Positions 56,938 to 64,000 of a stretch of DNA of 64,000 nucleotides are shown one piece after another. Position 1 is the stretch's first letter. Each line of letters begins with the position of its first letter. The stretch is from Gemmatimonadaceae bacterium (lineage in GTDB: Bacteria > Gemmatimonadota > Gemmatimonadetes > Gemmatimonadales > Gemmatimonadaceae). A program made the translations under genes and the position numbers. Below the pieces are notes generated by a model. That model made no database searches. It saw only the letters and a program-made list of their open reading frames with translations, and was not told the DNA's origin. The stretch is from NCBI GenBank assembly GCA_020851455.1, contig JADZCT010000034.1, positions 81,225 through 145,224 of the forward strand. The letters run 5' to 3'.

Positions 56938-59900
56938 ATGCACACAGCACGCATCGCCCGCACGCTCCTGCTCGCCGCCACCGTCCTGACGCCGGGCGCG
57001 ACCCTCGCCGCGCAGCAGATGGTCACCGAGACGCGGGACCCGAAGCAACAGCAGGACCCCGAGTTCGCCAGACTGTACGCGCAGTGGACGGGTGACGCCA
57101 AGTACGGGAGTCCGCTCGTTGACCACCTCCCGAAGGTGGCGGGGATCCCAACGCCCAAGGACGTGCTCGGCTACTATATCGGCGCACCGCGAAAGCTCAC
57201 CTACTACGCCGACATCCTGCGCTACTACCGCGCGCTGGAGAAGGCCTCGCCGCGCGTGAAGGTCGAAACCATCGGGCGTTCGGACGAGGGCCGCGAGCTG
57301 GTGGTCGTCTGGATTTCGTCCGAGGCGAACATCGCGAATCTCGCGCGCAACCGTGCCAACATGGCGAAGCTGGCCGACCCGCGCGGCCTTTCGGACGCGC
57401 AGGTGAAGGCGCTCATCGAGGACACGAAGCCGCAGTACCACCTGATGGGCGGACTGCACAGCGGTGAGACGGGGCCGTCGGAAATGCTCATGGAACTGGC
57501 CTACCGCCTGGTTGCCGAGACGTCGCCGCTGCTCACGCAGATCCGCAACAACGTCTACGTCTCGATCACGCCTGCGGCGGAGCCAGACGGCCGCGATCGC
57601 AACGTTGACTGGTTCTACTACGGGCTGGATGCCGCCGCGAAGGCGGTGGAAGCGGGCACGGTGCCGGCGCCGGCCGCCGCGGGTACCGGGTTTGGCGGCG
57701 GGAGGGGCGGCGGCCTCGTTGGCAGCGTTCCGTACTGGGGCAAGTACGTCTCTCACGACAACAATCGCGACATCAACCTCTCGCAGATGTCCATGCGGGC
57801 GATCACCGACTGGTACTTCACGGCGCATCCCCCGATCATGCACGACCTGCACGAGTCAATGACGCTCATGTACACCTACAGCGGCGGCCCGCCGCAGAAC
57901 CCGAATCTCGACCCGATCCTCTTCGCCGAGCTTCCGTTCTTCTCGAACTGGGAGATGGCGCAGATGACGAAGTGGGGGATGCCGGGCGTGTACACCCATG
58001 CCTTCATGGACGGCTGGTCGCCCGGCTACCTCGGTTCGGTGGCGTACAACCACAATGGTCTCATGAAGATGTACGAGACGCAGAGCGGCGTGGACATTGC
58101 GGTCACTGCGGCCGACAGCGCGATCGTCGCGGCGCTCACGGGCCGCGGTGGGGCGCCAGGCGGCGGCGGGGCTGCTGCACCGGGCGGGGGGCGCGGCGGC
58201 GCGGCCGGGGCCGCTGCTGCAGGAGGCGCCGGCGGACGCGGAGCGGGTGCGGCTGCTGGCGGGCGCGGAGCCGGTCCCGGTGGTGGCCGCGGGGGCGCGG
58301 CTGCTGCGGGGGCTCCGGGCGCCGGCCGTGGCGGAGCGGCGCCGCCGGAGTTCATGGGCCGCGGGGGGCCTGCCGTGCCGACGGGACGCGGGGGCGGGCA
58401 GCCGCGCGAGTGGTACCGCGGCCTTCCCGTGCCGCCGAACGCGGTGCAGAACTTCACGCGCCGCGACAACACGAACTACATGCAGACGGGTGTCCTTTCG
58501 GCGCTCCAGCTCACGTCAATGTTTCCGAACCTCGTGCTCGAGAACTTCTACGTGAAGACAAGGAACTCGATGAACGAGGGCCGCGCCAAGGCGCCGTATG
58601 CCTACGTATTCCCGGTGCAGCGCGAGATGACGAAGGTGGCCACGCTCGTGAACGTCCTGCGCGCCCAGGGCATCGAGGTCGGCACGCTCAACGCGGCCGT
58701 CACGGTTGACAGCGTCACGTTCCCCGCGGGTTCATACCTGGTGAAGCTCGATCAGCCGTACGGGCGCCTCGCGAGGAACCTTCTCGAGAAGCAGGATTAC
58801 CCCGACCCCGCTCTCACGACGTACGACGACTCCGGCTGGTCAATGGAGTTCGCGTTCAACGTTGACATGAAGCCGGTAAACAACACCACGATCCTCGCGG
58901 CCGCGGTGACTCCGGTCAAGACCGCCGTGGTGCACGGCACGGTCGCGGGCAGCGGCACGACGATGGCCGTCGCGCACCTCGGCTCGAACAACATGATCTC
59001 GCTCCGTTACCGGCTGAAGAACGTGCCCATGAAGGTCGCCGAGCAGCCGTTTACCTCGGGTGGCGTAACGTTCCCCGCCGGGTCGTTCGTATTCACCGGC
59101 TCGGCCGCCGACCTTCAGGCCGCGCGCGCCGCGGTTGACTCGCTCGGCCTCACCGCGGCGTTGCTGCCGTCGGCGCCGTCGGTTCCGACGCACGACGCCG
59201 ACGTTCCGCGCATTGCGCTCTACTCCCAGTGGAGCGGAACGCAGGAACTGGGGTGGTACCGGCACGCATTCGACCAGTTCGCGATTCCGTACGATCTGGT
59301 GTTCAAGGAGCGCATCCAGAAGGGCAACCTCAAGGCCGACTACGACGTGATCGTCATGGCGGCGCAGAACGTGAACCGGAACGCCGTGCTGGCGCCGCCG
59401 GCTGCGCGGCCGCAGCCATACCAGAAGAGCGACAAGTACAAGGTCCTCGGCGCGTACGGTGAGACGTCGGACATGAGCGGTGGCTTCGGCGAGGCCGGTG
59501 TCGCGGCGATCGAGAAGTTCCTCGACGATGGCGGCACTCTTATCACCACGCTTAACGCGGTCTCATTCCCGATCGAGTTCGGGCTCGCGCGCAGCGTGAG
59601 CACCGAGGCGCCGCAGGGAGTGACAGCGCAGAAGCCGCTGGTGGAGGCGCAGGTGAACCGCCCCGACCACCCGGTGTTCTACGGCTTCGACAAGAAGACG
59701 TTCCCGGTGAAGTTCGGCCAGGGGCAGCAGGTGTTCCGCGTTGGCGTTGCCGACCAGCAGAACGTGCTGGCGTCGTTCGTGGGCGGCGACTCGGCCGTGC
59801 TCAGCGGGCTGATGACCGGTGCCGACAACATCGCCGGGCGGGCGTTTGCGATGGACATCCCAAGTGCGCACAACGGCAAGGGGCGTGTGCTGATGTTCGC

Positions 59901-60015
59901 CAACAATCCCGTGTACCGGTGGCAGAATCACGGCGAGTTCAACTTGCTGTTCAACTCGATCGTGAACTGGAACGACGTGCCGGCTCCCACTGCCTCGCAA
60001 CGCCCGACGCCGTAG
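56938..60015 (+). CDS. Secreted M14-family zinc carboxypeptidase
   Basis: This 1025-residue exported protein has a signal peptide (ARTLLLAATVLTPGATLAAQQ) and an M14 domain with zinc ligands His174 and Glu177 in GGLHSGETGPSE. An NNRDIN segment at the place of the substrate-binding Asn-Arg pair and a later HDLHES (His302 or His305 as third ligand) follow. A Gly/Ala/Arg low-complexity linker of about 85 residues (58135-58395) joins this to a C-terminal half of about 530 residues with a glutamine-amidotransferase-like fold (VPRIALYSQWSGTQELGWYRHAFDQF; FLDDGGTLITTLNA). Such large M14 proteins are common in Gemmatimonadota and Bacteroidota. The catalytic Glu was not assigned with certainty. Confidence 0.85.
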   Translation: MHTARIARTLLLAATVLTPGATLAAQQMVTETRDPKQQQDPEFARLYAQWTGDAKYGSPLVDHLPKVAGIPTPKDVLGYYIGAPRKLTYYADILRYYRALEKASPRVKVETIGRSDEGRELVVVWISSEANIANLARNRANMAKLADPRGLSDAQVKALIEDTKPQYHLMGGLHSGETGPSEMLMELAYRLVAETSPLLTQIRNNVYVSITPAAEPDGRDRNVDWFYYGLDAAAKAVEAGTVPAPAAAGTGFGGGRGGGLVGSVPYWGKYVSHDNNRDINLSQMSMRAITDWYFTAHPPIMHDLHESMTLMYTYSGGPPQNPNLDPILFAELPFFSNWEMAQMTKWGMPGVYTHAFMDGWSPGYLGSVAYNHNGLMKMYETQSGVDIAVTAADSAIVAALTGRGGAPGGGGAAAPGGGRGGAAGAAAAGGAGGRGAGAAAGGRGAGPGGGRGGAAAAGAPGAGRGGAAPPEFMGRGGPAVPTGRGGGQPREWYRGLPVPPNAVQNFTRRDNTNYMQTGVLSALQLTSMFPNLVLENFYVKTRNSMNEGRAKAPYAYVFPVQREMTKVATLVNVLRAQGIEVGTLNAAVTVDSVTFPAGSYLVKLDQPYGRLARNLLEKQDYPDPALTTYDDSGWSMEFAFNVDMKPVNNTTILAAAVTPVKTAVVHGTVAGSGTTMAVAHLGSNNMISLRYRLKNVPMKVAEQPFTSGGVTFPAGSFVFTGSAADLQAARAAVDSLGLTAALLPSAPSVPTHDADVPRIALYSQWSGTQELGWYRHAFDQFAIPYDLVFKERIQKGNLKADYDVIVMAAQNVNRNAVLAPPAARPQPYQKSDKYKVLGAYGETSDMSGGFGEAGVAAIEKFLDDGGTLITTLNAVSFPIEFGLARSVSTEAPQGVTAQKPLVEAQVNRPDHPVFYGFDKKTFPVKFGQGQQVFRVGVADQQNVLASFVGGDSAVLSGLMTGADNIAGRAFAMDIPSAHNGKGRVLMFANNPVYRWQNHGEFNLLFNSIVNWNDVPAPTASQRPTP
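58135..58395 (+). repeat. GC-rich region encoding a Gly/Ala/Arg linker
   Basis: Runs of GGCGGGGG and GCGGGGC-type units encode GGAPGGGGAAAPGGGRGGAA-like sequence inside the M14 peptidase. It is in frame and irregular, not a perfect tandem array. Confidence 0.75.
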
Positions 60016-60320
60016 GCGCCGGGCGGGCAACTGGAGGCTCTGAGTCCAGCTCATCATCCACCTGCATTCCGTCTCGGCGTGCACGGCCACGACCGCATCC
60101 GACGGGATCGCGCCAGACTACAGCGCGGCGAGCGCCGTGCGCCCGGACGGATCTCCGCGTCGGCCGCCGCCCCGGCGGAGATCCATCCGCCATCGGTGGC
60201 ACCGTCCAGCGGCTTGCCATGCAGGCGCCTCGTGGCGCAGAATAGGTAGCGTCTGCTCGCCCCCAGAACCGGGTCTGCTCCCCTGTGGACTCTGCGAACC
60301 ACCTTCCCCAGGTTCCACCG
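60016..60320. terminator. Intergenic region with a terminator-like hairpin
   Basis: This 305-bp gap holds a perfect 10-bp stem, GGATCTCCGC (60149-60158) with GCGGAGATCC (60175-60184) around a 16-nt loop, 134 bp after the peptidase stop. No T-run follows. The rest shows no gene; a promoter for the next gene is expected but I cannot place it. Confidence 0.4.
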
Positions 60321-61487
60321 ATGACGCCTCACCTTTGCCACGCCCGGCGCCTCCTCGGCGGCGCGCTGTGGCTTGCCGCGGCTTGGGCAGCGCACCTCGG
60401 CGCCCAGCCTGCGCCCAATGCGTCCGACGTTACCGGCCGCGTGCTCACGGTGACGGGGCCAGTCGCTCCGGAGGCGCTTGGCCGCACGCTGATGCACGAG
60501 CACATCCTCGCCAACTTCACGATCCCGAACGACGAGGCGGAGCGTTGGAAGGCGTCGGGCTGGACGAAGCCCCTGGGCGCGACGGACGTCCGGCTCTACA
60601 ACGCTCCCGTCACGCTCGACATCCTGTCGGCGCTTGCGCTGGGCGCGATGAACCGCGACAACATGCTGCTCGCCGACGAGGCCGTGCAGGCGCGCGAGGT
60701 CGCGGAGTACAAGAAGCTTGGCGGCGGCACGATCGTTGACGTCACGGCAAGCGACGTCGGGCGTCAGCCGGAGTCGTTGCGACGAATCGCGCAGGGTTCC
60801 GGGCTGAACATAGTTGCAGCCACTGGCTGGTACGGCCGCGCATGGTACCCGGCCGACATGGCCGAGCGGAGCATCGAGCAGCTCGCAGACGAGATGGTGC
60901 GCGAGATCGCGGGCGGCATCGGCGGCACCGGAGTCCGTGCGGGAATCATCGGCTCGATTGGAATCACCGACCCGTCGAACCCACTGGAAGACAAGGTCCT
61001 CAGGGCCGCAGGACGGGCAAGCCGGCTGACCGGCGCCCCTCTTTCCGTGGCGGTGCGGGGGCGCGACCATGCCCGCGTTCTCGATGCGCTCGCCGCCGAG
61101 GGCGCCGACGTTCATCGCGTAATTCTCGGCCACGCCGACTTCTTCGCGGAGGACGTTGCGTACCTCAAGCCGCTTCTTGATCGCGGCGCGTCGGTGGAGT
61201 TCGACCTGATCGGCCGCCCGCCAATGGTAACGCGGCCGTGGCCGATTGACTCGAGGGTCGCCAAGGCGATCGTTGACCTCGTACGTGAGGGCTATGCCGA
61301 CCGCGTACTCATGTCGCAGGGTGTGGACGCAAAGGCGGGCCTCCGGGCGTACGGAGGCACTGGGTATGCGTTCATCGAGCAATCGTTCGTCCCGTTCATG
61401 AAGCGCCAGGGACTTAGCGATGCCGACGTGAATGCGATTCTCGTCGGGAACCCAAGGCGGCTGCTCGCATTCGCCGCGCCGCGATGA
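60321..61487 (+). CDS. Phosphotriesterase-like protein lacking several metal ligands
   Basis: This 388-residue exported protein (signal peptide RRLLGGALWLAAAWAAHLGAQ) has the amidohydrolase-type barrel of the phosphotriesterase family. Of the metal residues, the HxH of MHEHI and the His of ILGHAD are kept. The Glu (or Lys) of strand 4 is Ser (IIGSIG), the strand-5 His is Ala (LSVAVRG) and the strand-8 Asp is Gly (LMSQGV). Its tandem neighbour keeps all of these. The frame is intact and well conserved, so it is either a pseudo-enzyme or binds metal differently. The ATG after the AGGTTCCACCG region was chosen for the signal peptide; a GTG at 60285 would extend it by 12 residues. Confidence 0.85.
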   Translation: MTPHLCHARRLLGGALWLAAAWAAHLGAQPAPNASDVTGRVLTVTGPVAPEALGRTLMHEHILANFTIPNDEAERWKASGWTKPLGATDVRLYNAPVTLDILSALALGAMNRDNMLLADEAVQAREVAEYKKLGGGTIVDVTASDVGRQPESLRRIAQGSGLNIVAATGWYGRAWYPADMAERSIEQLADEMVREIAGGIGGTGVRAGIIGSIGITDPSNPLEDKVLRAAGRASRLTGAPLSVAVRGRDHARVLDALAAEGADVHRVILGHADFFAEDVAYLKPLLDRGASVEFDLIGRPPMVTRPWPIDSRVAKAIVDLVREGYADRVLMSQGVDAKAGLRAYGGTGYAFIEQSFVPFMKRQGLSDADVNAILVGNPRRLLAFAAPR

Positions 61488-61518
61488 GACTGATTCCGCA
61501 CGCCTTCCGGAGACCGAG

Positions 61519-62727
61519 ATGACTGCTGTTAATGCGCCCGCCCGGGCAATCGGCGCAGTGGCCGCGATCGCTGTGCTCGCCGCAACGCTCGCGCGGCCGG
61601 TCGCGGCGCAGGCTGTGCCGCTGCCCGGCACGGGACTCGATGTTGCCCGTGCTGCGTCGGTACAACGTCAGGTGCCGAACCTTGCGGGGAAAGTGCTCAC
61701 AGTGCTCGGTCCCGTGGATCCATCCACGATCGGGCCCACGCTGATGCACGAGCACATCTTCATCAACTTCCAGAGCCCGCGGCCACGGCCGCAGCGCGGG
61801 AACGTGTCGGGCCCGTTCGAGGACCCGCTCACGCTCGACAACGCCTACGCCGTACGCTACGGCCGCGGCGGCGCGCGGGGCACCGACTTCCTTGGCAACT
61901 TCGACGTGATGTACAAGGAAGTGATGGACTACAAGACGTTTGGTGGCCAGGCAATCGTGGACGTCTCGAGCATCGGGCTCGGCCGCGATCCTATGGGGCT
62001 CGTCAGGATGGCGAACGCAACCGGCCTTTCGATCGTGATGGGCGCGAGCTGGTACACCAAGCAGTACCACCCGCTCGACATGGATCAGCGGACGGTGGAG
62101 CAGCTCACGGACGAGATCGTGCGAGACGTCACCGTTGGCGTGCAGGGAACCACCGTCCGCTCAGGGATCATCGGCGAGATTGGCATTGACGGCGGGCCGC
62201 TCACCCCTAACGAGCTGAAGGTGATCCGCGCGAGCGCCCGCGCCGGCCGCATCACGGGCGCGCCCATCACGTTTCACGCGGGCGGCGTGAACGAAGAGCG
62301 CCTGACGACGATCGGGACGTCGCTCTCCGAGGGCATCGCACCGCAGCAGATCATCATGGGGCATAGCGGCGCGCTCACGCCCAACATGCCGCTCCTCAGG
62401 CGGATGTTCGAGAAGGGGGTTTACATCCAGATAGACTGGCTTGGCGTCGCCACCGGCCCGGACGGCATCCTTGGCAACCGGAGCGACCGCACGATCGCAA
62501 GCGCGATCGTCGAGATGATCCGGTGGGGCTACGCCGACCGCATCCTGCTGAGCCACGACATCTGCACCAAGCCGCAACTCAAGGAGTACGGCGGCACCGG
62601 ATTCTCGTACATACTCGAGTACTTCGTGCCCGAGCTGCGGCGGCAGGGGGTGAGCGAGGAGAATGTCCGCAAGATCGTCATTGAAAACCCCCGAAGGGCG
62701 CTCACTTTCCGGGCGCCGAAGCCGTAG
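61519..62727 (+). CDS. Phosphotriesterase-like metal hydrolase, exported
   Basis: This 402-residue paralog of the preceding gene has a signal peptide (AIGAVAAIAVLAATLARPVAAQ) and the complete set of binuclear metal ligands: HxH in MHEHI, Glu in IIGEIG, His in ITFHAGG, His in IMGHSG and Asp in LLSHDI. Members of the family hydrolyse phosphotriesters or, more often, lactones and N-acyl compounds. Having Glu rather than carboxylated Lys as the bridging residue places it nearer the PHP/phosphotriesterase-related group. GGAGA lies upstream of the ATG; the gap to the first paralog is 31 bp, so they are probably cotranscribed. Confidence 0.9.
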   Translation: MTAVNAPARAIGAVAAIAVLAATLARPVAAQAVPLPGTGLDVARAASVQRQVPNLAGKVLTVLGPVDPSTIGPTLMHEHIFINFQSPRPRPQRGNVSGPFEDPLTLDNAYAVRYGRGGARGTDFLGNFDVMYKEVMDYKTFGGQAIVDVSSIGLGRDPMGLVRMANATGLSIVMGASWYTKQYHPLDMDQRTVEQLTDEIVRDVTVGVQGTTVRSGIIGEIGIDGGPLTPNELKVIRASARAGRITGAPITFHAGGVNEERLTTIGTSLSEGIAPQQIIMGHSGALTPNMPLLRRMFEKGVYIQIDWLGVATGPDGILGNRSDRTIASAIVEMIRWGYADRILLSHDICTKPQLKEYGGTGFSYILEYFVPELRRQGVSEENVRKIVIENPRRALTFRAPKP

Positions 62728-62797
62728 CGGCCCGCGCTGCGACCCGGGTAGCGCACACGCAGTCGAAGCTGTACCCCCACATCCGGAGACACGATCA

Positions 62798-63274
62798 ATG
62801 AAGCGTGCACTGGTTCTCGCGTGCGGCCTTCTGGTGCTGCCCGTTGCGGCCGCTTACGCGCAGCTTCCCGTCGAACTGGCGCGCGATCAGCAGGCGCTCG
62901 TCGCCAGCAAGGATCCAGCGCTCGCGGCGAACAAGCGTCTCGTTTACGACTACTGGCGCGAGGTCCTGCAGACACACGACACAAGCCGCGCCGCGCACTA
63001 TATGGCCGCGGACTTCATCGAGCACAACCCGGTCGTGCCCACCGGGCTCAAGGGCTTCACCGGCTTTCTCGGCAAGCTCGAGCGACGCGCCCTCAAGCCG
63101 ACGGTAGACAACCTCGTCTCGATCGTGGCCGAGGGTAACCTGGTGGTGCTCGCGTTCCGGGAGGAGCTGAAGGATCCGAAGAAGCCGGGCTCGAAGTACA
63201 CGACGACCTGGTTCGACATGTTCCGCGTGTCGAATGGAAAGATCGTCGAGCACTGGGACTATGGGACGAAGTGA
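62798..63274 (+). CDS. Exported SnoaL/NTF2-like protein
   Basis: This 158-residue protein has a signal peptide (RALVLACGLLVLPVAAAYAQ) and a cone-shaped NTF2-like domain of the SnoaL type: VYDYWREVLQTHDTSRAAHYMAADFIEHNP, GLKGFTGFL, and FDMFRVSNGKIVEHWDYGTK. The conserved IEHNP and EHWD segments line the pocket in this family. Function is not defined; proteins with this signature are often secreted and of unknown substrate. It follows the hydrolase gene by 70 bp. Confidence 0.82.
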   Translation: MKRALVLACGLLVLPVAAAYAQLPVELARDQQALVASKDPALAANKRLVYDYWREVLQTHDTSRAAHYMAADFIEHNPVVPTGLKGFTGFLGKLERRALKPTVDNLVSIVAEGNLVVLAFREELKDPKKPGSKYTTTWFDMFRVSNGKIVEHWDYGTK

Positions 63275-63280
63275 ACCGCG

Positions 63281-64000
<720 letters not shown>

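Noticed and set aside
60321..61487. The first phosphotriesterase-like gene as a pseudogene
   Set aside because: The frame is full length, has a signal peptide and normal codon use, and no stop or frameshift is present; loss of ligands is by substitution only.

Overview
This is a high-GC bacterial chromosome window. I would place it in Gemmatimonadota or a close relative. The EF-Tu has an unusual switch I loop, secreted proteins carry Gly/Arg-rich linkers, M14 peptidases and CocE-type hydrolases are present, and many starts are leaderless or GTG. The placement is inference; no 16S rRNA lies in the window. No tRNA, rRNA, insertion sequence, prophage or CRISPR array was recognised.

Layout. 1-23570 is the transcription/translation core on the plus strand. 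It holds the 3' end of rpoC, an intruding pair (a UMF1-type MFS transporter and a PlsB-like acyltransferase), then rpsL-rpsG, a terminator, and fusA-tuf running directly into the S10-spc cluster (rpsJ to secY-adk-map). The cluster stops at map; infA, rpmJ, rpsM, rpsK, rpsD, rpoA and rplQ are not here. 23567-25981 is a minus-strand pair, an inositol-phosphatase family gene followed by ftcD, which meets map stop codon to stop codon. 26004-32746 is a plus-strand run of housekeeping genes: trpS, an mgtC-like gene, a pilT-like ATPase gene, a dihydrodipicolinate-synthase family gene, purA and glyQS. 32951-43213 is one tightly overlapping type II secretion operon in the order G-F-H-I-J-K-L-M-C-D-E. 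43308-56587 mixes single genes: an M3-like peptidase, a VirJ-like protein, a small exported Lys/Ala protein, an OmpR-type regulator and kinase, a D-amino-acid transaminase, a three-gene cluster with a GAF protein and a beta-grasp-like protein, an HDAC-like deacetylase, a Ser/Thr kinase, priA and rmuC. 56938-64000 is a secreted-hydrolase island: a large M14 peptidase, two tandem phosphotriesterase-like proteins, a SnoaL-like protein and the 3' end of a CocE/NonD hydrolase on the opposite strand.

How the genes work together. The first third builds the ribosome, its elongation factors and the Sec channel. The type II secretion operon would export folded proteins delivered by Sec, and the signal-peptide hydrolases at the right edge are plausible cargo or periplasmic enzymes (inference).

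Most interesting observations. (1) The degenerate palindrome RTCGAY appears to be absent from the whole window, and Ile-Asp and Val-Asp codon pairs are rewritten to avoid it. (2) EF-Tu has a lengthened, rewritten switch I loop. (3) One of two tandem phosphotriesterase paralogs has lost several metal ligands. (4) suhB and trpS diverge from a 22-bp gap with overlapping, symmetrically placed -10 elements and apparently no 5' leaders. (5) Four ribosomal proteins carry long low-complexity tails, including an RGG-like tract in S5.
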